Positions 28,096 to 36,597 of a stretch of DNA of 64,000 bases are shown here, in pieces (position 1 is the first letter of the stretch; every line of letters begins with the position of its first letter). The position numbers and the translations under genes are program-made. Source of the DNA: Olsenella sp. Marseille-P4559 (GTDB lineage Bacteria; Actinomycetota; Coriobacteriia; Coriobacteriales; Atopobiaceae); NCBI RefSeq assembly GCF_900605015.1, contig NZ_LR027573.1:1272853-1336852 (forward strand), given 5' to 3'. Under the pieces are notes generated by a model, which worked only from the letters and a program-made list of their open reading frames with translations, had not been told where the DNA came from and searched no databases.

Positions 28096-29739
28096 TTACG
28101 ACTTCCAGTTGGGGCCAAGCAGCGCGAAGATTTTCTCTGCAAGTAGTACCTGCATCAGATCATCGGTGTTGTGAACGTCAACCCCGTACTCATCGCGTAT
28201 GCGCTCGACGCGATAGCGGACCGTCTTGGGATGCACGTAGAGTTGGCTTGCCGCCGCACTGTAGCTGCATTCATTAGCGCAGAGCGTTGCAAGAGTCCGG
28301 AAGCCCTCCGGGTTCTCTTGCCTGAGCCGATCCAATCGCGGATCGAGATACGACGCGAGCTTCGAGGAGTCCCCGATGTCAATGAAGAACTTCAAGAGTC
28401 CAAGGTCCTCGTATCTGATGTAGCGGTCGGCGAGCTGGCTCGCATCGAACAACTTGTAGATGGAGAGAACCTCCGTGTTTGCCCGGGGGATGTCGTAGCG
28501 GCTGACATGGCTTGAGAGCACTAACAGATGAGAAAAGCGCGGCAGAGAGTCATCACCATGCATGTTGTCAAGAATGGTCGCCATCTCGTCTTTGTCAAAT
28601 CCAATAGAACCGGATGTGTGGTTGCGAAGGAACGAGAGGCGGTTGTTGCTCTCGAAGAAAACGGAATTGGGATACAATCGGCGGACCCTGCGCTGGAAAG
28701 TATTAAGCAGGTCCCGCACCCTGTCCGTCTGAGAGGGGTCAAGCACCGAAAATCTCAGCAGCATTACCTGGTAGAGGGCGTGGGCTCCAATGCTAAGCTC
28801 ATCTATGGCCTCATCGACCTCCTCATTCGAAACATAGCGACCTTGGAGGAGGTCGTGGACGAGCATGTTGTTCCGGTTGTATAGCTGTTGGTCTATTGCC
28901 TCCTGCTTGAGGAGCTCGATCGAGAGGAGGTTCACGTAGTTGTCTATTGTCATGCGCTGGAAGGCCGATACATCCTCTGGAATGGTATGCACAATGAGAT
29001 AACAAGAGCCATGCGACTGGCTTGGAATGTTGACCGCCAGTGCTGGCTCGGAATGCGTGTCCCAGTAACGAAGCGTTGCATTGTAGTAGTGGTTTGTCTG
29101 GTATTTCTGGTAGCGAAATTCCGAGAGCGTTGCCGACTCGAACGCGCTTGCATCTTCGTCAGTTCCCACGTGGGCATCGTCTGCCCTGTCGAAGAAGCTG
29201 ACCTCGCATCCCATGCGCTCCTTCAACTGGGAAACCACTTCGTAGATGCTCGGCTGCTGCAGTGCCAAGCGCATGGTCTTCCGGTGGGTCTCATAGAAAC
29301 TGTCGAGGAGTTGTGCATTGGAATCGATTACGGTGCCCATGACATCCATGAGGACTGCCTCGAAGTTGATCGTAGATTTCATCTGAACAAATGGTATCGA
29401 CCGCGCCTCGCAGGCATCGAGAGAAGGCTGGAGTAACTCTGCTGGCGTTCTGCCCGGCTTGTAGATTATTCCGGCTATGCCGATGCCGGCGACTTTGTCA
29501 TAGAACTCGAGGCGATCGCTGGGGCCCAAAGGAATGAGAGCGAAGAGGCTCGTAACGAGGACGAGGCCCGGCCTTCCCCACTTCTCAACATCAGGGCCTT
29601 CCATGACCATCGCGTTTGTGACCTCGCGGTCTAGTCCAGAAGCACCGGCGAGGACCACGGCTCCCTCCAGAGAAGGTAGACACAGGATATCCTTCATAAT
29701 CATCTGTCGTTCACTCTGTGGCAGGGCGGATTCCGCCAT
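28096..29739 (-). CDS. PucR-family transcriptional regulator
   Basis: 547 residues, CGGGAGG upstream of the ATG. The N-terminal ~135 residues (MKDILCLPSLEGAVVLAGASG, NAMVMEGPD, GLVLVTSLFAL) form the PucR ligand domain (PF07905). The C-terminus (LATLCANECSYSAAASQLYVHPKTVRYRVERIRDEYGVDV) is the PucR/CdaR helix-turn-helix. Known members regulate purine, allantoin and sugar-acid catabolism. It is divergent from the fdrA-ylbE fusion across a 233-base AT-rich gap and probably controls that operon in response to a pathway intermediate (inference). GC content is clearly below that of the surrounding housekeeping genes. Confidence 0.9.
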   Translation of the reverse strand: MAESALPQSERQMIMKDILCLPSLEGAVVLAGASGLDREVTNAMVMEGPDVEKWGRPGLVLVTSLFALIPLGPSDRLEFYDKVAGIGIAGIIYKPGRTPAELLQPSLDACEARSIPFVQMKSTINFEAVLMDVMGTVIDSNAQLLDSFYETHRKTMRLALQQPSIYEVVSQLKERMGCEVSFFDRADDAHVGTDEDASAFESATLSEFRYQKYQTNHYYNATLRYWDTHSEPALAVNIPSQSHGSCYLIVHTIPEDVSAFQRMTIDNYVNLLSIELLKQEAIDQQLYNRNNMLVHDLLQGRYVSNEEVDEAIDELSIGAHALYQVMLLRFSVLDPSQTDRVRDLLNTFQRRVRRLYPNSVFFESNNRLSFLRNHTSGSIGFDKDEMATILDNMHGDDSLPRFSHLLVLSSHVSRYDIPRANTEVLSIYKLFDASQLADRYIRYEDLGLLKFFIDIGDSSKLASYLDPRLDRLRQENPEGFRTLATLCANECSYSAAASQLYVHPKTVRYRVERIRDEYGVDVHNTDDLMQVLLAEKIFALLGPNWKS

Positions 29740-29972
29740 ATAGCCTCCCGGTAAACAGTTGGGCTAGTTCTTCTTATGTGCAGAATAGTCGGGGGTGTTT
29801 ATCAGAGCTTTTCCAAATATGAAAAAAGAAACCGCAAAAACTTATCCCCCATAGCACAAGACCATTGTGACTGCCAACGAGAAACTTGAGCCATCACGTC
29901 AAGGGAGGTTATGGGTTCCGGCCGGGCCATGACCTCAGCATGATGAAGAACCGCTATTTCAGGGAGGTCCTC
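29740..29972. promoter_or_regulatory. Divergent promoter region between pucR-type gene and fdrA fusion, with short upstream ORF
   Basis: AT-rich stretch (for example ccaaatatgaaaaaagaaac near 29812-29831), the expected place for both promoters and a PucR operator. A 10-codon ORF, MGSGRAMTSA (29911-29943), has a strong AAGGGAGG just before it and ends 29 bases before the fdrA start at 29973. It could be a leader peptide or a fortuitous ribosome-loading site. Confidence 0.45.
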
Positions 29973-32900
29973 ATGCTCCAAACGGTGGTCAAGAAGAACA
30001 GCTATCAGGATTCCATCAACCTGATGCTCCTTACCAACAGGATTAATGCCCTTGAAGGTGTGACGAAGAGTCAGATCATGATGGGGACGGAAGCCAACAA
30101 AGACATTTTTAGAAACGCCGGTTTGCTCACGCCGGAGGCCGAAGCTGCCAGCCCGAGCGATATGGTTGTCGTGGTCGACTCCGAGGACCCAAACGTTCTC
30201 GATGCGGTTCTCGCAAAGACGGAGGAGTTCCTATCGGATTTGTCCGTCAAGAAGAGCGAGCCCGATTTGAAGGAGGTTACCAACTGGGATGATGCCCTGA
30301 AGGCGCTTCCCGACGCCAACCTCGCCCTCTTCTCTACGCCTGGTGAGTACACCACGCCTGAGATTGAGAAGGCACTTGACCGCGGACTCAACGTGTTCTC
30401 GTTCTCGGACAACATCTCACTTGACGATGAGGTGCGTCTCAAGCACAAGGCACATGAGAAGGGCCTCATGCTCATGGGGCCGGATTGCGGCACGGGTGTC
30501 ATCTCATCTATTCCTGTCGCATTCACTAACGTCTCCAAGCCGGGCAACATCGGTATCGTGGGGGCGTCGGGGACTGGCATCCAGGAGGTCGCTGCCATCA
30601 TCGATCGCCTTGGCGGAGGCCTCATCCACGCCATTGGCACCGGTGGCCGTGACCTTAGCGCTGAGGTTGGGGCAACTACGGTGAAGGACGCCGTCGTGGG
30701 CCTCGAGAACCACGAGCCTACCGATGTCATCTGCGTCATCTCGAAGCCGCCTGCGCCAGAGGTCCGCGACGAAGTCATTGACCTTTTGGAGAAGTGCACG
30801 AAGCCCGTTGTGGCCATCTTCCTTGGCGAGAAGCCTGAGCATCATCTCGGCAAAGTCTATCTCGCCCACACACTCGAGGAGACCGCCCGCATTGCGGTTG
30901 ACCTTGCAAACGGCAACCCCGTAAAGAAGAACTACCTCGAGCCTCTGGACTTTACGTGCGACAAGCCCCTTCCCGAAGACAAGACGGTCATCGGCCTCTA
31001 CTCTGGCGGAACCCTTGCGAACGAGGCAGGCATGCTCGTTTCCGAGGCGCTTGACCTGGGCGGCGTCGTCAAAGAGGATGGCTACATACTGCACGCCAAG
31101 GGTTATGATGTTATTGACCTCGGTGATGACATCTATACGCAGGGCAAGCCACATCCCATGATTGACCCCGAGGTTCGCATCAATTACATTCGCAAGTACG
31201 CCCCCATGGAGTCCACCGGCGTCATCCTCTTCGATTGCATGCTTGGCTATGGATGCCATCCGGACATGGCAGGCGCTCTCGCTCCTGTGATTAGCGAGCA
31301 GTTGGAGAAGGCAAAGGCTGAGGGTAGAGAGTTCTACTTCGTGGGCTCTGTCACTGGGACCGAGAACGACCCGCAGGATTACCACAAGTCATTCGAGGAA
31401 CTCCGCGATGCCGGCGCCATCATGGAGACCTCGAATGCGCGCGCCATTCGTCTGGCCCTTGAGCTCAAGGGCATTCATTTCGCCGAGAAGGACCGTGACG
31501 TCATTCCCTATGAAATCAAGGACCAGTCACCCTTGCCACAGCCCAGCGCTCAAGTGACCGAGCTTCTCAACACCACCCCTCGCATTATCAACGTTGGCGT
31601 CAAGAGCTTCAACGAATCGCTGCGTGCGTATGGCGCGAAGACGGTGCAGTTTGACTGGAAGCCTCTCGCCGGCGGAAACAAGCGAATGATCCATCTGCTC
31701 GATGAACTCGACAAGCGTCGCGATGAGATTGACGCAGCGAACGCTCGTATGGTCGAGAGGTTCAAGAACTCTCAACCGTTCCTCGTAGACGTAGTCCCCG
31801 CTAAGACTGTGATACCGGAGCTAAACCGAGAGAAGAAGACACTGCTGCACTCCGGTCCTCCCATCACCTGGGAGCACATGATGGGGCCGATGAGGGGCTC
31901 CTGCATCGGTGCGGCGCTGTTCGAGGGCTGGGCGCAGACCGAGGACGAGGTGCTCAGACTCCTCGAGTCCGGTGAGGTTGAGTTCATGCCCTGCCATCAC
32001 GTTCACGCCGTTGGCCCGATGGGCGGTATCACCTCAGCGAATATGGCTGTCCTCGTCGTCCGCAACGTGGTTGATGACACGGTTGCATACTGCACCATGA
32101 ACGAGGGCATAGGCAAGGTTCTCCGCTTTGGCGCGTATAGTCAGGAGGTTGTCGACAGGCTCCACTGGATGGCGGATGAGCTTGGCCCGGTTCTCTCCAA
32201 GGCGCTCAAGCTCAAGGACGGCGGCATCAACCTAAGCGCTCTTATCGCGCGCGCCATTACGCAGGGAGACGAGTTCCATCAGCGCAATATGGCGGCATCC
32301 CTTAACTTCCTAAAGGAAGTGGCGCCGCTCATCGTCAGGACCGACGCTTCCGAGGGCGCCAAAGAGCGAGTGATTCAGTTCCTTGCGGATACGGACCAGT
32401 TCTTCCTCAACGTGATGATGGCCACCGGCAAGGCCATCGTGGATTACGCACGCAAGGATGAGGAGAGTTGCATTGTCACTACGATGACTCGCAATGGCTA
32501 CGAGTTCGGTGTGCGCATTGGCGCATGTGGCGACGAGTGGTTCACGGCGCCGGTCAATACGCCGCGCGGTCTCTACTTTGCCGGGTTTAGCGAGGAAGAC
32601 GGCTGCCCTGACAACGGTGACTCGTCGATTACCGAGACCGTGGGTGTGGGCGGTATGGCAATGGTTGCTGCGCCAGGCGTGACCCGGTTCGTTGGTGCAG
32701 GCGGGTTTGAGGACGCGCTGAACATCTCTAACGAGATGGAGCGCATCTGCGTGACCCACAACCCCAACTGGACGATTCCCACTTGGGACTTCAAGGGCAC
32801 GTGCCTCGGCATTGACATCCGAAAGGTCGTTGCGACCGGGATTACTCCTCTTATCAACACGGGCATTGCCCACAAGAAGGCCGGCGTCGGACAGGTTGGC

Positions 32901-32978
32901 GCGGGTACCGTGAGGGCCCCTCTCGCGTGCTTCGAGAAGGCACTCGAGACATATTGCGTCAAGCTTGGCATCGAGTAG
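29973..32978 (+). CDS. fdrA: FdrA-YlbE (DUF1116) fusion, probable oxamate carbamoyltransferase subunits
   Basis: 1001 residues from MLQTVVKKNSYQDSINLM; AGGGAGG precedes this ATG and the sequence aligns with the start of E. coli FdrA. Residues 1-~540 are FdrA: an acyl-CoA-synthetase-like fold with GIVGASGTGIQEV, the GRDLSAEVG segment and VIGLYSGGTL. Residues ~545-1001 are a YlbE/DUF1116 domain beginning IINVGVKSFNESLRAYGAKTVQFDW. In E. coli, FdrA, YlbE and YlbF are separate and have been reported as the oxamate carbamoyltransferase (AllFGH) that splits oxalurate into oxamate and carbamoyl phosphate. The DUF2877 (YlbF-like) gene follows after 3 bases. Confidence 0.88.
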   Translation: MLQTVVKKNSYQDSINLMLLTNRINALEGVTKSQIMMGTEANKDIFRNAGLLTPEAEAASPSDMVVVVDSEDPNVLDAVLAKTEEFLSDLSVKKSEPDLKEVTNWDDALKALPDANLALFSTPGEYTTPEIEKALDRGLNVFSFSDNISLDDEVRLKHKAHEKGLMLMGPDCGTGVISSIPVAFTNVSKPGNIGIVGASGTGIQEVAAIIDRLGGGLIHAIGTGGRDLSAEVGATTVKDAVVGLENHEPTDVICVISKPPAPEVRDEVIDLLEKCTKPVVAIFLGEKPEHHLGKVYLAHTLEETARIAVDLANGNPVKKNYLEPLDFTCDKPLPEDKTVIGLYSGGTLANEAGMLVSEALDLGGVVKEDGYILHAKGYDVIDLGDDIYTQGKPHPMIDPEVRINYIRKYAPMESTGVILFDCMLGYGCHPDMAGALAPVISEQLEKAKAEGREFYFVGSVTGTENDPQDYHKSFEELRDAGAIMETSNARAIRLALELKGIHFAEKDRDVIPYEIKDQSPLPQPSAQVTELLNTTPRIINVGVKSFNESLRAYGAKTVQFDWKPLAGGNKRMIHLLDELDKRRDEIDAANARMVERFKNSQPFLVDVVPAKTVIPELNREKKTLLHSGPPITWEHMMGPMRGSCIGAALFEGWAQTEDEVLRLLESGEVEFMPCHHVHAVGPMGGITSANMAVLVVRNVVDDTVAYCTMNEGIGKVLRFGAYSQEVVDRLHWMADELGPVLSKALKLKDGGINLSALIARAITQGDEFHQRNMAASLNFLKEVAPLIVRTDASEGAKERVIQFLADTDQFFLNVMMATGKAIVDYARKDEESCIVTTMTRNGYEFGVRIGACGDEWFTAPVNTPRGLYFAGFSEEDGCPDNGDSSITETVGVGGMAMVAAPGVTRFVGAGGFEDALNISNEMERICVTHNPNWTIPTWDFKGTCLGIDIRKVVATGITPLINTGIAHKKAGVGQVGAGTVRAPLACFEKALETYCVKLGIE

Positions 32979-32981
32979 CGC

Positions 32982-33863
32982 GTGGGTGGTGGGCTTATAG
33001 ACTGGACGGGCGGGGGCGTCATTAGCGATTTCGCCCTCGCCCGCACGAGAGGCAACGCCACGGGAGTTGTCCACAGTGTGTTCTCTTCGAGCCTCAACGT
33101 GCGGTTGCCGAGTGTGCTTCTGCACATCGGGCTTGAGGGGGACGGGCTGTCGGTTCTTGGCATCGCTTTGCCAGAGGATTGTCTGCGGCCCCTGCTGGAA
33201 AGCGTGCGGGTTGGCGGCAGGGCACAGGTCCGTGACGGTGTTCTTCGGGTGTATGGGGTGGGGCTTGTCATCCAGGTGCATCTTGGTGCGTTTCGGATTT
33301 CCGCCTGTGGCATTCCACGTCTGAATGCCTGTCAGAGGGGCGATCTTCTCTGCATGCTGGACGGGCTTTCGCTCGAGGGACGGCTCGGCTTGCCCGCGGA
33401 TGGGGCGCTGGAACGTGTGACAGAACTCATGTCGAGGGGGTTGGATACAAGCGAGTGCCGCAAGGCCTGCATCTCGTATCTGCTTGGACGTGGAATCGGG
33501 CTCACTCCTTCGGGGGATGACGTGCTTGTGGGTTATGGCATCGGCCTTCAAATGGGAGGGGTTGGCACAGAGTTTTGCGATGCGATAGCCAAGGAGAATC
33601 TCGAGATAACGACGGATGTCAGTGCGGCTTATCTTGGCGCGATGAGTAAGGGATACGCGAACCGAGGCTTTGTCGACTTGACCGATGGGCTGAGGAACGG
33701 AGAGCTGGTCGATGGAGCGCTCAGGAGGCTCCTTGCAGTTGGACACACTTCTGGTGCAGATGGGCTTTGGGGTCTGAGCCTTGCGTTGAGATTCGAGCTG
33801 GGGGGAGAGTGTCCGGCACAAAGGCGCATTTGGCACATAAGGCAAGTACGACAGGCCGGATGA
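32982..33863 (+). CDS. DUF2877 protein (YlbF/AllH-like), third oxamate carbamoyltransferase subunit
   Basis: 293 residues from a GTG three bases after the fdrA fusion stop; no clear ribosome-binding site, so translation is probably coupled. The DUF2877 signature GRGIGLTPSGDDVLVGYGIGL is at ~168-188, after VHSVFSSSLNV in the N-terminal part. In E. coli the homologous ylbF is in the allantoin cluster beside fdrA and ylbE. The start of the symporter gene overlaps or closely follows its stop (ATGA at 33860-33863). Confidence 0.8.
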   Translation: MGGGLIDWTGGGVISDFALARTRGNATGVVHSVFSSSLNVRLPSVLLHIGLEGDGLSVLGIALPEDCLRPLLESVRVGGRAQVRDGVLRVYGVGLVIQVHLGAFRISACGIPRLNACQRGDLLCMLDGLSLEGRLGLPADGALERVTELMSRGLDTSECRKACISYLLGRGIGLTPSGDDVLVGYGIGLQMGGVGTEFCDAIAKENLEITTDVSAAYLGAMSKGYANRGFVDLTDGLRNGELVDGALRRLLAVGHTSGADGLWGLSLALRFELGGECPAQRRIWHIRQVRQAG

Positions 33864-33880
33864 AAGGGAAAGTGAGACAA

Positions 33881-35134
33881 ATGACAGATAAGAAAAAGGG
33901 AGTAAGTTCAACGACGCTGATTGTCATCTCCATGGTGCTCGGGGTCGTTGTCGGTTTCATTGTCGGTGAGCCCATGAATAACGTTAAGTTCATTGGCGAC
34001 ATTTTCTTCCATCTCGTACAGATGGGCATCATTCCCTTTGTTATGTGCACCATCATTGAAGCGGTCGGCGCCCTTGATGCAAAGGCGTTCTCCGGGTACG
34101 GCCTGAAAGGTATTGGCTGGTTTGCGGCATCGTCTCTGCTTGCTGCCGGCATCGGCCTTGTTCTTGCGGTCAACATTCAGCCCGGCGCAGGCATCGAAGC
34201 CTCAACGGCCTCTGTCGATTACCAATCCACCAGCGTTACCTTCCAGGATACAATCAGCGGATTCTTCGGCTCGAACATCGTTTCTTCCATGAGCAATGGA
34301 TCAATGGTTCAGTGCATCGTGTTCGCTATCGCACTTGGCCTCGCCTGCTCCGTTTGGCGCAGGACCCATGACAACGAGTGCCTCGTCTATGACTTCTGCA
34401 GCCAGCTCTCCAAGCTCATCCTCAACATCATCCGTGCGGTGATGAAGATTGCCCCCATTGGCATTTTTTGCTATGTGAGCGCAATGATTGGCAGCCTTGG
34501 CCTTGCGGTCCTTATCCCTGTCGCAATGTACCTTGTCGTTATGGCCATTGCCGTTGCGATAATGTTTGTCATCTGGATTGCCCTTGTGTCGGTGCGCTGT
34601 AAGTACAACCCCATCCGCCTGATTCGGAAGATGTGGCCGATGAGTGCTCTTGCGCTGGGCACCATCTCCTCCGCCGTTACGCTGCCGACCGCCCTTGAGG
34701 ACACCAAGTCCAAGCTCGGCGCTGACCCCGAAATCGCTGACCTTCTCATGGTCCTCGGCATGCCACTCAATTCCAACGGTGCTGCCATCCACCTTGCCGT
34801 GACGGCTCTGACGATTGCTCAGATTTACGGTGTCGCCTTCAGTGGTGGCCAGCTCGTCTACGTGTGGATCATCTCCTTCCTGCTCTCCCTGGCCAACGCC
34901 GTTTCGCCTGGCGCGTCGCTGGTCTCTATGACCATGATCGTTCCCCAGCTCGGTCTGCCCATGGAGTCCATCGCCATCTTTGCCGGCCTCGAGTATCCCA
35001 CCGGTGCGCTCCGTACCATCCTCAACGTCGATGGCGACGTGTACACCTGTCTGATGGTCTCTGCAAGCGAGGGCAAGCTCCATTCGGAGGTTTTCTACGA
35101 CAAAGAGACCCCCAAGCCCGAGGTCGAAGCATAG
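33881..35134 (+). CDS. Dicarboxylate/amino acid:cation symporter (DAACS family), first copy
   Basis: 417 residues from MTDKKKGVSS; an alternative ATG at 33860 overlaps the preceding stop. About eight membrane helices; family landmarks are NNVKFIGDIFFHLVQMGIIP (helix 2), the serine-rich ALGTISSAVTLPTALED hairpin and MPLNSNGAAIHLAVTALTIAQ, which in GltPh/DctA relatives holds the substrate and cation sites. It is a Na+- or H+-driven carboxylate importer. Position between the carbamoyltransferase genes and carbamate kinase suggests uptake of oxalurate, oxamate or a related acid (inference). Confidence 0.9.
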   Translation: MTDKKKGVSSTTLIVISMVLGVVVGFIVGEPMNNVKFIGDIFFHLVQMGIIPFVMCTIIEAVGALDAKAFSGYGLKGIGWFAASSLLAAGIGLVLAVNIQPGAGIEASTASVDYQSTSVTFQDTISGFFGSNIVSSMSNGSMVQCIVFAIALGLACSVWRRTHDNECLVYDFCSQLSKLILNIIRAVMKIAPIGIFCYVSAMIGSLGLAVLIPVAMYLVVMAIAVAIMFVIWIALVSVRCKYNPIRLIRKMWPMSALALGTISSAVTLPTALEDTKSKLGADPEIADLLMVLGMPLNSNGAAIHLAVTALTIAQIYGVAFSGGQLVYVWIISFLLSLANAVSPGASLVSMTMIVPQLGLPMESIAIFAGLEYPTGALRTILNVDGDVYTCLMVSASEGKLHSEVFYDKETPKPEVEA

Positions 35135-35179
35135 ACGGGCCCAAGGGGTTCTGCGAGGACGGAAGGAAACGTGTTGCGG

Positions 35180-35206
35180 AGGGGTGCGATGGGGCATCGC
35201 ACCCCT
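35180..35206 (+). terminator. Intrinsic terminator or attenuator between the two symporter genes
   Basis: GGGGTGCGATG (35181-35191), loop GGG, CATCGCACCCC (35195-35205), extended by one A-T pair, then ttccttc. An 11-12 bp perfect stem in the 100-base gap between same-strand paralogues. It could uncouple expression of the second symporter and the kinase from the upstream genes. Confidence 0.8.
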
Positions 35207-35234
35207 TTCCTTCAATTCCAAGAAGGAGTGAAAC

Positions 35235-36482
35235 ATGACTGCAGGAAAGACCAGGAATACATCCCCGACAATGCTCATCGTTATCTCAATGGTTGCGGGT
35301 TTCATTGTGGGTGCCACTGTTGGTGAGTCGACGAACAACGTTAAGTTCATCGGTGACATCTTCTTCCACCTGGTTCAGATGGGCATCGTGCCATTTGTCA
35401 TGTGCACCATCATCGAGGCCATTGGTGGCCTTACTGCTAAGGACCTCTCTAACATCGGAATCAAGGGTATCATCTGGTTTGCCGCGTCCTCAATTCTCGC
35501 GTCCGCCTTCGGCATCGTTTGCACTCTCGTCTTTCAGCCCGGTGTCGGCCTCGCCAACTCTGTTCTCGTGCAGAACGCAACAACAACGGTGGAGGTATCG
35601 AATGGGATTTGGCAGGATACCGTCTTGGGCTTCTTTGGTTCAAACATCGTGGCATCGATGAGCGCCGGTGCCATAGTCCCCTGTATCGTCTTTGCAATCG
35701 TCCTGGGTCTGGTCTGCTCTGGTTGGAGGCAGGCGTATGACAACAAGTGCGTGGTCTACGATTTCTGCGTTGAGCTTGCGGCGCTTATCCTCAATATCAT
35801 CCGTGCGGTCATGAAGGTCGCTCCCGTCGGCATCTTCTGCTATGTCTCCGCGACGGTTGGTTCCATGGGCGCCGAGGTCATCGTGCCACTCTTGAAGTAC
35901 CTGCTCGTTCTCGGCAGCACAGTTCTCTTGTTCATGGTTCTATGGATTGTTGTCGTGTGCGTGCGCTGCGGGCTGTACCCCGCGCGCCTGATTCGCAAGA
36001 TGTGGCGCATGAGCGTGATGGCGCTCTCTACCACGTCGAGCGCTGTGGCCCTTCCCGTTGAGATGCAGGATGCCAAGGAGAGACTCGGTCTGCGCGAAGA
36101 CATCGCTGACCTCGTGCTTCCGCTTGGTATGCCGCTCAACTCCAATGGCGCTTCCATCCATCTTGCTGTGACGTCGCTAACAATCGCGCAGATTTATGGG
36201 GTCACCTATGCTGGAGCAGAATTGGTTTCGCTGACGGTGATCTGCACGCTCCTCTCGCTTGCCAATGCCGTTGCGCCTGGTGCCGACCTTGTCTCGCTGA
36301 CTATGATTGTTCCGCAGCTCGGGCTGCCGCTCAACAGCATTGGAATCTTTGCGGGCCTTACCTACCCGGTGGGTGCCATACGTACGATTCTCAACGTGAA
36401 CTCGGACGTGTACTGCGCTCTGATGGTTGCGGCTGACTATAGCGACGGCATAGACCGCGCCATTTTCGATGCTGACAACTGA
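35235..36482 (+). CDS. Dicarboxylate/amino acid:cation symporter (DAACS family), second copy
   Basis: 415 residues, AAGGAG upstream. Strongly similar to the preceding gene along its whole length: NNVKFIGDIFFHLVQMGIVP, the serine-rich ALSTTSSAVALPVEMQD hairpin and MPLNSNGASIHLAVTSLTIAQ. The copies differ most around the outer loop after helix 3 (QNATTTVEVSNGIWQD versus DYQSTSVTFQD). This looks like a tandem duplication followed by divergence, possibly splitting two substrates such as an imported acid and an exported product. Confidence 0.9.
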   Translation: MTAGKTRNTSPTMLIVISMVAGFIVGATVGESTNNVKFIGDIFFHLVQMGIVPFVMCTIIEAIGGLTAKDLSNIGIKGIIWFAASSILASAFGIVCTLVFQPGVGLANSVLVQNATTTVEVSNGIWQDTVLGFFGSNIVASMSAGAIVPCIVFAIVLGLVCSGWRQAYDNKCVVYDFCVELAALILNIIRAVMKVAPVGIFCYVSATVGSMGAEVIVPLLKYLLVLGSTVLLFMVLWIVVVCVRCGLYPARLIRKMWRMSVMALSTTSSAVALPVEMQDAKERLGLREDIADLVLPLGMPLNSNGASIHLAVTSLTIAQIYGVTYAGAELVSLTVICTLLSLANAVAPGADLVSLTMIVPQLGLPLNSIGIFAGLTYPVGAIRTILNVNSDVYCALMVAADYSDGIDRAIFDADN

Positions 36483-36597
36483 GTCTCAGGCTGGCATCTA
36501 GCTTTAGTTCATTAGTTTGCAAATACAGCATTTGTCCCGGAGGAGTCCATCGGGGGGTGGGATCTTCAGACGGGCGTCCCGGAAGGGAAGGATTGAG

